Shown: positions 10,609 to 18,998 of the stretch, piece by piece
Layout: each line of letters starts with the position of its first letter
Position numbering within the stretch: position 1 is the stretch's first letter
Origin: Tenacibaculum caenipelagi
GTDB taxonomy: Bacteria > Bacteroidota > Bacteroidia > Flavobacteriales > Flavobacteriaceae
NCBI RefSeq assembly: GCF_004363005.1
Contig: NZ_SNYH01000002.1
Span: 577,037 to 641,036, forward strand
Reading direction: 5' to 3'
DNA: 64,000 nucleotides
Position numbers and translations under genes: made by a program
The notes under the pieces: generated by a model
Seen by the model: only the letters and a program-made list of their open reading frames with translations
Databases searched by the model: none
Told to the model about the DNA's origin: nothing

Positions 10609-12099
10609 TTAAGCCTTTGAAAAAAGTGATTTATAAAACACATATCCGAAACCTATAAATAGCATTAAGTGAAAAGGGAATAACCCGAAGTCTCCACCTT
10701 GGTCTCCTACAATAAAAGCACTGTACATACCAAAAGCAAAATAAATAGTTAACAAACCTTCAATGATTACATGTAATGAAGGTTTTTTACGAATATACTT
10801 ATTGGTTTTCCAGCTATCTTTTAGCGATTTGATATTAAATTTTGGTGTTCTAACAAATTCACTTTTTTTACCAATGTGTCCTTCTAATACAGCAATGGTA
10901 TTATGTAGTGAGAAACCCATTGCGATAGAAAAGAAAGCAAAAAAGGCTCCAATATATTTTATAAAGTTTATAAAACCCCCACCGTAGGTTTTTTTGTACA
11001 TAAACCAATAGCAAATAAAGAAAATTATAGAGCTAATAATAAAGAAACTCATCACTAAAAAGTAAATTCTTAAATGGGCGTATTCATTTTTGATATACAA
11101 CATAGGAATACTTAATATAGCGACTAAAAAAATACAGGTAAACATAGAACTGTTTAACAAATGTAAAGTTCCATGAATTTTTGTTTTAAGCGAAATAGTA
11201 TTACTAGTAATAATTCTTTTTAGCATTTTTTGAAAGTTCTCAGCCCCTCCTTTGTTCCATCTAAACTGTTGAGAGCGCGCAGCACTAATTACAACAGGTA
11301 ATTCGGCAGGAGTAACAACATTTTCTAAATATTTGAACTTCCATTTTTTTAATTGAGCTCGATAGCTTAAGTCTAAATCTTCTGTTAAAGTATCTCCTTC
11401 CCAGTTTCCAGCATCGTATATACATTCTTTACGCCAAATACCTGCGGTACCATTAAAATTAATGAAATGCCCTTGGCTATTTCTTCCTACTTGCTCTAAT
11501 GTAAAATGTGCATCTAAAGCAAAAGCTTGAATTTTAGTTAAGGTTGAATAATTCCTATTAATATGCCCCCAGCGGGTTTGAACTACCCCAATTTCTGGAT
11601 TTTTAAAATAAGGAACAGTCTCTAAAAGCCAGTTTGTTTCAGGTAAAAAATCGGCATCAAAAATAGCTATAAATTCACCTTTAGCAGTTTTAAGCCCCTC
11701 TTTTAAAGCCCCAGCTTTAAACCCTTGACGATTTTCACGTCGAATATGTTGAATATCTAATCCTGTTTTTTGAAGCTCTTTTATTTGTTTAGCAGTACTT
11801 TCGACAGATTCATCAGTAGAATCATCTAATACTTGAATTTCTAATTTTTCACGAGGATATTCAAGTTTAGCGATATTGTTTAGCAAACGTTCCATTACAT
11901 ACAATTCGTTAAAAACTGGTAATTGTATGGTTACAAATGGGATTTCATCTGGATTCGTAAAATCAAATTTAGGCGAGTTGTCCTTTTTTTTTCTCGCTTT
12001 TAAATAATTAAAAAGTAAGTTTAATTGCGCTAAGGCGTACAATAAAATAAGAACTAATGATATAGTATATAGCGTAATTATTGTGTATTCTAAAACCAT
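10609..12099 (-). CDS. CESA-like family 2 membrane glycosyltransferase
   Basis: This 496-residue processive-type GT2 enzyme has an N-terminal transmembrane helix (about 1-30), a cytoplasmic catalytic domain and several C-terminal transmembrane helices (about 310-490). Catalytic motifs are complete: D92-D93, D148-A-D150, the TED motif at 239-241 and QQFRW at 277-281. Such enzymes use nucleotide sugars to build polysaccharides (cellulose- or mannan-synthase like) or glycolipids at the inner membrane. No PilZ domain or bcs partner genes are present, so cellulose is not implied. It is a single gene on the minus strand with its 3' end facing the small-RNA region. Confidence 0.85.
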   Translation of the reverse strand: MVLEYTIITLYTISLVLILLYALAQLNLLFNYLKARKKKDNSPKFDFTNPDEIPFVTIQLPVFNELYVMERLLNNIAKLEYPREKLEIQVLDDSTDESVESTAKQIKELQKTGLDIQHIRRENRQGFKAGALKEGLKTAKGEFIAIFDADFLPETNWLLETVPYFKNPEIGVVQTRWGHINRNYSTLTKIQAFALDAHFTLEQVGRNSQGHFINFNGTAGIWRKECIYDAGNWEGDTLTEDLDLSYRAQLKKWKFKYLENVVTPAELPVVISAARSQQFRWNKGGAENFQKMLKRIITSNTISLKTKIHGTLHLLNSSMFTCIFLVAILSIPMLYIKNEYAHLRIYFLVMSFFIISSIIFFICYWFMYKKTYGGGFINFIKYIGAFFAFFSIAMGFSLHNTIAVLEGHIGKKSEFVRTPKFNIKSLKDSWKTNKYIRKKPSLHVIIEGLLTIYFAFGMYSAFIVGDQGGDFGLFPFHLMLFIGFGYVFYKSLFSKA

Positions 12100-12200
12100 T
12101 ATTTAAAGCAATATTTAAAAATATTTTGACCTGTTTTTTTTGACCCGGCTAAGATACTATCTTTTATGGTTTTTGAAACTTTTGATATGTTTTAAATAAG

Positions 12201-12234
12201 AAAATCCGACAAATAGGTTTATTTGTCGGATTTT
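12201..12234 (-). terminator. Terminator after the S46 peptidase gene
   Basis: A perfect 14-bp stem (12201-12214 with 12221-12234, core atccgacaaat) has a 6-base loop. It lies 20 bases beyond the S46 stop codon and reads into T-rich sequence on the minus strand. Confidence 0.8.
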
Positions 12235-12254
12235 ATGTTGATTTTTTGAAAAAA

Positions 12255-14348
12255 TTACTTCTTTTTTGGATGTACTAATTTCATTTCATCAATTAAATGT
12301 TTTGCACCTGCATATTTGTCAATAATAAATAATATGTAGCGCGCATCAACCATAATGTTTCTACAAATTTCCGGATCGTAATTCATGTCACTCATTGTTC
12401 CTTCCCACACACGATCAAAGTTTAACCCAATAAGGTTACCATGCGCATCAATAGCTGGACTTCCTGAGTTACCTCCTGTTGTATGGTTCGTGCCTAAAAA
12501 ACACACAGGGACTTTCCCGTTTTTATCAGCGTATTGCCCAAAATCTTTAGCATCGTATAAGTCTCGTAACTTCTGAGGAACATCAAACTCATAATCACCT
12601 GGAACATATTTTTCAATCACACCATCTAAATAACTTACAGGACTGTAATATACCGCATCTCTTGGTGAGTATCCTCTAACTTGTCCATATGTTACACGTA
12701 AGGTGCTATTAGCATCAGGGAAGTAACGTGCGTTTGGTAAGGCTTCCATTAAAGCCTTCATGTAGGTTTTCTGTAAAGCAGTAATTGGTTGGTTTTTTTG
12801 TTGAAACTCAGGATTGATTTTCGTGTAAAACTCTTCAATCATTGGTTTCGCATATAAATAAGCGGCATCTTTGTTTAAGTTTTTAACGACTTGTTCAGCA
12901 TTCCCGTCTAATAATTTTAACGTTTTATCTAAATCGGTAAAACTTGTTTTGTCATAAATTGATGCATCTACATTTTTACTGTTGTATAAAGGCATTACAT
13001 TGTTAAATACACCTTTGTCTACATTCACATCAAAGTTTTTATGAATCCCTTTAATTCTATTAATTAAAGAAGTTCTAACTTCATCAAACTTTTCAGGTTT
13101 ATTTAAGGCAGTTTGTTCTAACTGGTATGCTCTGAATGTTATTTGCATCAATTCGTTGGTAACTAAGAAAATTTCAATAAAATTTCTTCTTTTGATGTTG
13201 ATGTTAGCAAAATCAGCGTATAATTTTTCAAATTTAGGAAGGATGTTTCCGTAAGTTGCTTCTAAATTATGTTCTTTTAAAGCCTTTTTAAAGGTTGATT
13301 CAAAAGCTTGACGTTCTGCAATAGCGTTACTTTTTTTGATGCCTAAGTTTTCACCAATCCACTTTTTCCATGCATTGGCAATTCGAGCTTGTTTTGATGC
13401 ATATTTAATACGAACAGCATCGTTAGCCTTCATTTGTGCATCAATTTCTTTTAAAGCAGCTTCTCTTATAGCAATATTGCTTGGGTTAAACTCTTCTGTA
13501 ATATGTTTTATAGCTACTGAAGGTAAATACTCGTTGGTACGACCAGGGAACCCAAAAACCATTGTAAAATCACCTTCTTCAATTCCGTCTAAAGAAACAG
13601 GTAAAAAATGTTTTGGTTTGTAAGGGATATTGTCTTTGCTATATTTAGCAGGACGGTTATTTTTATCAGCATAAATTCTGAATAAGGAGAAATCTCCTGT
13701 ATGCCTTGGAAAAACCCAGTTATCTGTATCACTACCAAATTTTCCAATACTACTTGGCGGTGCTCCTACCAAACGAACATCTTCAAATTTTTCGGTAACG
13801 AATAAGAAGTACTGATTTCCTTTGTAAAAAGGCTTGACTTTTATGTTTTGCCAATCCTCTTTTTGAGTTAGCTTTTTAATTTCATTGATATTTTTATCGA
13901 TGGCAGATTGCTTTTCGCTCTCAGTCATAGCTTCGGTAACTCCTTTTAAAACTTGGGTAGTTACATCATCAATACGAACAATAAACTCAACATATAAACC
14001 TTCGTTAGGTAATTCTTCTTGTTTACTCATTGCCCAAAAACCATCTTTAAGATAATCATTCTCTAGAGAAGAGTGCGATTGAATTTGCCCAAAACCACAG
14101 TGGTGATTAGTTAAAATTAATCCTTCAGGAGAAATTACTTCACTAGTACAACCACCATTAAAATGACCAATAGCGTCTTTTAAACTTGAGTTGTTTACAT
14201 CATAAATATCTTTTGCAGTTAATTTACTTCCTAAAGAAGTCATTTCTTGTTCATTCATTCCTTCTAAAAGAGATGGAATCCACATGCCACCTTGCTGTGC
14301 AGTAACTTGAACAACAATAAATAAGAATAGAATTTTTATATATTTCAT
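12255..14348 (-). CDS. S46 dipeptidyl-peptidase, DPP11-like
   Basis: This is a 697-residue secreted serine exopeptidase of family S46 (DPP7/DPP11), periplasmic or surface-linked, that releases dipeptides from oligopeptides. It has a signal peptide (to about A17), the catalytic His in TNHHCG (His83), an Asp in the WVFPRHTGDFS region and the catalytic Ser in GGNSGSP (Ser628). Eighteen residues after that Ser is Arg646 in NFDRVWEG. In Porphyromonas DPP11 the equivalent pair is Ser655 and Arg673, and that Arg selects Asp or Glu at P1, while DPP7 has Gly. The acidic-residue-specific DPP11 type is therefore favoured. The gene stands alone with its own terminator, consistent with peptide scavenging. 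Confidence 0.92.
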   Translation of the reverse strand: MKYIKILFLFIVVQVTAQQGGMWIPSLLEGMNEQEMTSLGSKLTAKDIYDVNNSSLKDAIGHFNGGCTSEVISPEGLILTNHHCGFGQIQSHSSLENDYLKDGFWAMSKQEELPNEGLYVEFIVRIDDVTTQVLKGVTEAMTESEKQSAIDKNINEIKKLTQKEDWQNIKVKPFYKGNQYFLFVTEKFEDVRLVGAPPSSIGKFGSDTDNWVFPRHTGDFSLFRIYADKNNRPAKYSKDNIPYKPKHFLPVSLDGIEEGDFTMVFGFPGRTNEYLPSVAIKHITEEFNPSNIAIREAALKEIDAQMKANDAVRIKYASKQARIANAWKKWIGENLGIKKSNAIAERQAFESTFKKALKEHNLEATYGNILPKFEKLYADFANINIKRRNFIEIFLVTNELMQITFRAYQLEQTALNKPEKFDEVRTSLINRIKGIHKNFDVNVDKGVFNNVMPLYNSKNVDASIYDKTSFTDLDKTLKLLDGNAEQVVKNLNKDAAYLYAKPMIEEFYTKINPEFQQKNQPITALQKTYMKALMEALPNARYFPDANSTLRVTYGQVRGYSPRDAVYYSPVSYLDGVIEKYVPGDYEFDVPQKLRDLYDAKDFGQYADKNGKVPVCFLGTNHTTGGNSGSPAIDAHGNLIGLNFDRVWEGTMSDMNYDPEICRNIMVDARYILFIIDKYAGAKHLIDEMKLVHPKKK

Positions 14349-14437
14349 CTGTTTGTTTTTAGATTGCTAAAGATACAAATTGACAATAAACTACCTTAAG
14401 AAAAGTCTGCGAAGCTTTAAGATAAAAGCGAAACATA

Positions 14438-14470
14438 AAAAAACCGCTAAGGTTATCTTAGCGGTTTTTG
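14438..14470 (-). terminator. Terminator after hemD
   Basis: A 10-bp stem (aaccgctaag 14442-14451 with cttagcggtt 14457-14466) has a 5-base loop. The A run on the plus strand gives a T run when read from hemD. Confidence 0.85.
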
Positions 14471-14486
14471 TTTTATAGGTAAAAAA

Positions 14487-15236
14487 TTATTTTTTACTAT
14501 TTACTTCTTTAATATACTTTTCTAAAGCCATTGTCATTGAAGGTGTTTCTGGTGTTGGTGCAGCAATATCTACACGTAAACCTCGGTCTTCAACAGCTTT
14601 AATGGTAGTATTACCAAATACAGCTATTCGAGTATTATTTTGTTTAAAATCAGGAAAGTTTTCAAATAAACTATCAATTCCTGAAGGACTAAAGAATACT
14701 AAAATATCGTAAAAAACGTTTTCTAAGTCAGATAAATCACTTACTACTGTTCTGTATAAATCAGCACGCTTCCAGTCGATACCTAATTTATCTAATTCTT
14801 CAGGAATTAAAGGTTTTAATTTGTCTGAAGAAGGTAGTAAGAATTTTTCGCCCTTGTGTTTTTTAATTAAGTTGGTTAATTCAGGAAACGTTCTGTTTCC
14901 AACATAAATTTTACGTTTACGGTAAACTACATACTTTTGTAAATAGTAAGCAACTGCTTCAGATTGACAGAAGTATTTCATGTCATCAGGTACAGTAAAA
15001 CGCATTTCTTCTGCAATTCTGAAAAAGTGGTCAACAGCATTTCTGCTAGTTAAAATAATTGCAGTATAATTTTTTAAATCCACTTTTTGAGCTCTAACTT
15101 CCTTAACAGGAATTCCTTCAACGTGGATAAATGAGCGAAAATCAACCTTCACTTTTTGCTTTTCAGCTAAATCAAAATAAGGTGAAGTTTCTGTCTTTGG
15201 TTCAGGTTGAGAGACTAAAATAGTTTTCACTTTCAT
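14487..15236 (-). CDS. hemD: Uroporphyrinogen-III synthase
   Basis: This 249-residue cytoplasmic enzyme is of the HemD fold: two Rossmann-like lobes with little sequence conservation. It would close and invert ring D of hydroxymethylbilane to give uroporphyrinogen III for haem synthesis. Supporting features are the alternating beta/alpha pattern, the segment AIILTSRNAVDHFF in the first half, and DILVFFSPSGIDSLF and IAVFGNTTIKAV in the second, which match the HemD pattern of an S/T-x-N/G-a-V turn. The gene lies 12 bases after a DUF4271 gene on the same strand, a pairing common in flavobacteria, and the two probably share the promoter near 15915. A terminator follows. Confidence 0.88.
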   Translation of the reverse strand: MKVKTILVSQPEPKTETSPYFDLAEKQKVKVDFRSFIHVEGIPVKEVRAQKVDLKNYTAIILTSRNAVDHFFRIAEEMRFTVPDDMKYFCQSEAVAYYLQKYVVYRKRKIYVGNRTFPELTNLIKKHKGEKFLLPSSDKLKPLIPEELDKLGIDWKRADLYRTVVSDLSDLENVFYDILVFFSPSGIDSLFENFPDFKQNNTRIAVFGNTTIKAVEDRGLRVDIAAPTPETPSMTMALEKYIKEVNSKK

Positions 15237-15248
15237 AAACTTTCTCTA

Positions 15249-15887
15249 TTACGTAGTTGTTGTTTTATAAAGAATTAATAGCGGTGCTATTTCAAGTGCG
15301 CAAAAGTACAAAATAAAATAAAATAATTTACCAATAACAATTCTTTTATTGTTGTTTAAAATTAAAAAAGCTCTGAAAATAAATAAGATACTAAAAGAGC
15401 TTATTAAAAAAGTAGGATTCTTAAAAGTAAATTGATATAAGACAACAAAAGGGAGGAGCCACAAACATACTACATGTAAATATCCGAGTTTTGTATGTAA
15501 AAAATATTTGAGTATTTGAGTAAGCCCTAAAATATTAATTAAAAAGTAATCTAACATTCGTCTAACAAGAAGGTAAGATAAAAGACATAAAAATAAAACA
15601 GAAAAAGTGTAAAAGTTGTATTCAAATGATTTTGGTAACAGAACTAAAAAAGTAAATAACGATATGACTATAGCTGTATAAGTAAACAAAATCAAATTAA
15701 AAGGACTTGTAAAAGAAGGATTGTCTTCTACTCTTTTTTGAAAAAAACCTGGTGTATAAAAAGCGGTAGTATACCCCCACAATTTATTTGAATTTATTAA
15801 TTTCATAACTGAAAGCAATACGATAGCAGCTAGAATAACTAGCGTAATCCAACTTTCATTATTAATAATTCGTTCTACTGCTTGCAA
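15249..15887 (-). CDS. DUF4271 integral membrane protein
   Basis: This is a 212-residue protein with about six transmembrane segments, matching the DUF4271 family of Bacteroidota, which has no known function. The reading frame begins at a TTG (15887), giving MQAVERIINNESW before the first helix. An ATG 27 codons in would cut into that helix. A minus-strand -7 element (TAATTTTG, 15912-15919) lies about 25 bases before the TTG and supports this start. It is the first gene of a two-gene operon with hemD. Linkage hints at an envelope or haem-related job, but this is only context. Confidence 0.8.
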   Translation of the reverse strand: MQAVERIINNESWITLVILAAIVLLSVMKLINSNKLWGYTTAFYTPGFFQKRVEDNPSFTSPFNLILFTYTAIVISLFTFLVLLPKSFEYNFYTFSVLFLCLLSYLLVRRMLDYFLINILGLTQILKYFLHTKLGYLHVVCLWLLPFVVLYQFTFKNPTFLISSFSILFIFRAFLILNNNKRIVIGKLFYFILYFCALEIAPLLILYKTTTT

Positions 15888-15911
15888 TTGTTTTTATACT
15901 TTTAATTAACA

Positions 15912-15919
15912 CAAAATTA
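15912..15919 (-). promoter_or_regulatory. -7 element for the DUF4271-hemD operon
   Basis: On the minus strand the sequence is TAATTTTG, matching TAnnTTTG, about 25 bases before the TTG start. No good -33 TTTG was seen. It lies back to back with the plus-strand element at 15934. Confidence 0.5.
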
Positions 15920-15933
15920 GTAATAAATTAGTG

Positions 15934-15941
15934 TATCTTTG
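15934..15941 (+). promoter_or_regulatory. -7 element for the mannosyltransferase-pyrC operon
   Basis: TATCTTTG matches TAnnTTTG and would start transcription near 15947. That leaves a leader of about 17 bases before the ATG at 15964 and rules out the upstream GTG at 15931 as the start. Confidence 0.55.
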
Positions 15942-15963
15942 CCCTAATTTATATGAAAATTAC

Positions 15964-16686
15964 ATGAAGTCAGACGCTTTAGTTATAATCCCTACGTATA
16001 ATGAAAAAGAAAATATTGAAGCAATTATTAGAGCTACGTTTCGTCAAGAAAAGGTGTTTCATGTATTAGTTGTGGATGATAATTCTCCTGATGGAACTGC
16101 AGAAATCGTAGAAAACTTACAAAACGAATTTCCTGAACAGCTTTTTATAAAAAAAAGAACTGGTAAAAGTGGATTAGGTACGGCATACATTCACGGATTT
16201 AAATGGGCGATTTCCCGAAAATATGACTACATTATAGAAATGGATGCTGATTTTTCGCACAACCCAAACGACTTAATTCGATTGTATAACGAATGTGCTA
16301 ATGAAGGAGCAGATGTAGCAATAGGATCAAGATATTCGGTAGGTGTAAATGTTGTAAACTGGCCAATGAGTAGAGTGTTGTTATCGTATTTTGCATCTAA
16401 GTATGTACGATTAATTACCAGAATGCCAATTCATGATACTACAGCTGGTTTTGTGTGCTACAAGCGAAAAGTGTTAGAAACAATTAAATTAGATAAGGTT
16501 AAATTTGTAGGATATGCATTTCAGATAGAAATGAAATACAAAGCATGGAAACATAAGTTTAATATAAAAGAAGTTTCGGTAATTTTTACTGATAGAGTTT
16601 TAGGAAAGTCAAAGCTTAGTAAAGGAATTATAAAAGAAGCAGTTTTTGGTGTAATAAAGATGAGAATTAACGGATTACCGAAATAA
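15964..16686 (+). CDS. Polyprenol-phosphate mannosyltransferase (Dpm1-like GT2)
   Basis: This 240-residue GT2 enzyme resembles Dpm1/Ppm1 catalytic domains, which move mannose from GDP-mannose to a polyprenyl phosphate at the inner membrane. Visible motifs are IIPTYNEKENIE near residue 8, VVDDNSPDGTAEIV, and the metal-binding EMDADFSHNP. It lacks the C-terminal transmembrane domain of longer relatives, as soluble Dpm1 forms do. I chose the ATG at 15964 because a -7 promoter element overlaps the longer GTG-started frame. It is first in a tight operon with a GNAT gene (4-base gap), pyrC and a DUF4296 gene. The sugar donor is inferred from family. Confidence 0.85.
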   Translation: MKSDALVIIPTYNEKENIEAIIRATFRQEKVFHVLVVDDNSPDGTAEIVENLQNEFPEQLFIKKRTGKSGLGTAYIHGFKWAISRKYDYIIEMDADFSHNPNDLIRLYNECANEGADVAIGSRYSVGVNVVNWPMSRVLLSYFASKYVRLITRMPIHDTTAGFVCYKRKVLETIKLDKVKFVGYAFQIEMKYKAWKHKFNIKEVSVIFTDRVLGKSKLSKGIIKEAVFGVIKMRINGLPK

Positions 16687-16690
16687 GAAA

Positions 16691-17152
16691 ATGAATATAA
16701 TTACCACCAGAAAAGCAAAGAAAGAAGATTTAGAAACCTTATTGGAGTTTGAACAAGGTATTATAGAAGCTGAAAGACCTTTTGATCCACTTTTAAAAGA
16801 AGGAAAGATTAGCTACTACAATTTGGAAGAAATGATTTTTGCCGAACATGTACATTTAATTGTAGCCGTTGCTGAAGATGAAATTGTAGGATCGGGATAT
16901 GTTAGAATAGAAAAATCTGGTAGTTATCATAAAAATGAGTTGAATGGATATATTGGTTTTATGTATGTAAAGCCAAATTTTAGAGGGAAAAGAATAAGTT
17001 CTGTAATTTTGGAGTCTTTAAAGGACTGGGCAAAGAAACAAGGATTAAAAGAACTAAGGTTAGATGTTTATAATGAGAATTTAGGAGCAATAAAGTCTTA
17101 TGAGCGCTTTGGTTTTAACAAGAGTTTGATTAACATGAAAATGGAAATTTAG
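16691..17152 (+). CDS. GNAT N-acetyltransferase
   Basis: This 153-residue GNAT-fold enzyme transfers an acetyl group from acetyl-CoA to an unknown amine. The acetyl-CoA binding motif A is visible as IGFMYVKPNFRGKRISSVIL (about 96-115), and motif B ends with YENLGAIKSYERFGF. It lies 4 bases after the mannosyltransferase and 6 bases before pyrC, so it is translated within that operon. Nothing in the sequence identifies the substrate. Confidence 0.88.
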   Translation: MNIITTRKAKKEDLETLLEFEQGIIEAERPFDPLLKEGKISYYNLEEMIFAEHVHLIVAVAEDEIVGSGYVRIEKSGSYHKNELNGYIGFMYVKPNFRGKRISSVILESLKDWAKKQGLKELRLDVYNENLGAIKSYERFGFNKSLINMKMEI

Positions 17153-17158
17153 TAGAAA

Positions 17159-18499
17159 ATGAAACAATCAATTTTAATTAAGAATGCACAAATCGTTAAT
17201 GAAAACAAGGTTTTTAAAGGCGATGTTTTACTAGAAGGAGAATTTATTAAGAAGGTAGAGGAAAACATCAAACCTACTGATGATATGCAAGTAATTGATG
17301 CATCAGGAAAATATTTAATTCCAGGAATGATTGATGATCAAGTACATTTTCGTGAGCCAGGATTAACACATAAAGCCAATATTGCCACAGAAAGTAAGGC
17401 AGCTATTGCAGGAGGAATTACTTCATTTATTGAAATGCCAAATACCGTTCCGCAAGCAACGACTCAAGAACTATTAGAAGATAAATTTGATATTGCTAGC
17501 AAAACATCGTACGCTAACTACTCGTTCATGTTTGGTGGTACTAATGATAATTTAGAGGAGTTGTTAAAAACGAATCCGAAAGATGTTGCAGGAATCAAAT
17601 TGTTTTTAGGATCCTCTACAGGAAATATGTTGGTAGATAATGAAGAAGTACTAGAAAAAATATTCTCATCAACTAAGATGCTAATCTCAGTGCATTGTGA
17701 AGATGAAGTAACAATTAGAAAAAATACAGAGAAATACAAAGCGAAATATGGTGATGATATTCCTATGAAGTATCACCCATTAATCCGTAGTGAAGATGCG
17801 TGTTATTTATCATCATCAAAAGCAATTGAATTAGCAAAGAAAACAGGAGCACGTTTACATATTTTCCACCTGTCTACAGAAAAGGAAACACATTTATTTA
17901 GGAATGATATTCCGTTAGAAGAAAAACAAATCACTGCCGAAGTTTGTGTACATCACTTATGGTTTACTGATGCTGATTATGATACGAAAGGAACACACAT
18001 TAAGTGGAATCCTGCAGTAAAAACTCAAAAAGATAAAGATGGTTTATGGAAAGCATTGTTAGATGATAGAATTGATATCATTGCAACCGACCATGCACCG
18101 CATACTTTAGAAGAAAAAGATAATGTTTATACTAAGGCTCCTAGTGGAGGTCCATTAGTACAACATGCAGTTATTGCTGTTTTAGAAAAGGTAAAGGAGG
18201 GAGTATTGCCGATTGAAAAGGCAGTAGAAAAGATGAGTCATAATCCTGCTAAAATCTTTAAAATTGAAAAAAGAGGATTTATTAAGGAAGGGTTTTATGC
18301 CGACTTAGTTTTAGTAGATACTGATAGAAAATGGACAGTTAACAGAGATAACGTTTTGTATAAGTGTGGATGGTCTCCGTTTGAAGGTGTAGAGTTTTCA
18401 AATCAAATAACACATACTTTCGTTAATGGAAACCTAATGTATAATCAAGGAGAGTTTAACGAAGAAGTTAAAGGAAAACGATTATTATTCAATAGATAA
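17159..18499 (+). CDS. pyrC: Dihydroorotase (type I)
   Basis: This 446-residue amidohydrolase interconverts carbamoyl-aspartate and dihydroorotate in pyrimidine synthesis. Metal and substrate features include VHFREPG (residues 62-68), the carboxylated-lysine segment GIKLFLGSSTGNM, the metal-ligand histidines in SVHCED and IFHLST, and the catalytic aspartate in IATDHAPH. The first His of the usual HxH pair is Gln61 here (DDQVHF). This is a known variant in Bacteroidota dihydroorotases and not obviously an inactivating change. The gene is 6 bases after the GNAT gene and its stop overlaps the next start by one base. Confidence 0.92.
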   Translation: MKQSILIKNAQIVNENKVFKGDVLLEGEFIKKVEENIKPTDDMQVIDASGKYLIPGMIDDQVHFREPGLTHKANIATESKAAIAGGITSFIEMPNTVPQATTQELLEDKFDIASKTSYANYSFMFGGTNDNLEELLKTNPKDVAGIKLFLGSSTGNMLVDNEEVLEKIFSSTKMLISVHCEDEVTIRKNTEKYKAKYGDDIPMKYHPLIRSEDACYLSSSKAIELAKKTGARLHIFHLSTEKETHLFRNDIPLEEKQITAEVCVHHLWFTDADYDTKGTHIKWNPAVKTQKDKDGLWKALLDDRIDIIATDHAPHTLEEKDNVYTKAPSGGPLVQHAVIAVLEKVKEGVLPIEKAVEKMSHNPAKIFKIEKRGFIKEGFYADLVLVDTDRKWTVNRDNVLYKCGWSPFEGVEFSNQITHTFVNGNLMYNQGEFNEEVKGKRLLFNR

Positions 18500-18993
18500 T
18501 GAAAGCAGTTTCATACATACTTATTAGTTTACTTTTAGTTTCGTGTACAAGCAATACGATTTATAAAAAACCAAAGAATTTAATACCCAAAGATTCTATG
18601 GTGGCTTTATTAACTGATATGTATATTGCTTCTTCAGCTAAAAATCAGAAGAATAAATTCTTAAAAAGGGAGAAAAACTATGTTTTTTTAGTGTATGAGA
18701 AGTATAAAATAGATAGCACTCGTTTTGATATAAGTAACACCTATTATACTTCAAAAATTGAAGAATACACAGAGATTTTAAAAAAGGTAAAATCGAATAT
18801 TGATTCTTTAGAAGTGTTGTATAGAGAAGAGAATTTAATTCAAGATTCTTTAAAAGGGTTGACAAAAAAGAGCAGAATTAAAAAAGACTCTGTACGAAAA
18901 GAGGAAATAGAATTAAGAGAAATCCCTGAAAGGTTAATAGAAGAGAAGGAAGAAATGCTTAACAAAAAAGCATTGGATGTAAAGAAAAGATAA
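18499..18993 (+). CDS. DUF4296 lipoprotein
   Basis: This 164-residue lipoprotein has a short signal and lipobox (LLLVSC, Cys16). The next part, roughly residues 30-110, matches DUF4296, a small helical family restricted to Bacteroidota with unknown function. The C-terminus is highly charged (Lys/Glu-rich) and probably coiled. The start ATG overlaps the pyrC stop by one base, so it is translationally coupled. Linkage with pyrC looks like inherited order rather than shared function. It converges on the SDR gene with only 5 bases between stops. Confidence 0.85.
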   Translation: MKAVSYILISLLLVSCTSNTIYKKPKNLIPKDSMVALLTDMYIASSAKNQKNKFLKREKNYVFLVYEKYKIDSTRFDISNTYYTSKIEEYTEILKKVKSNIDSLEVLYREENLIQDSLKGLTKKSRIKKDSVRKEEIELREIPERLIEEKEEMLNKKALDVKKR

Positions 18994-18998
18994 GTAAT

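Noticed and set aside
15931..15963. GTG start for the mannosyltransferase
   Set aside because: A -7 promoter element lies inside these codons, so they would not be in the transcript.
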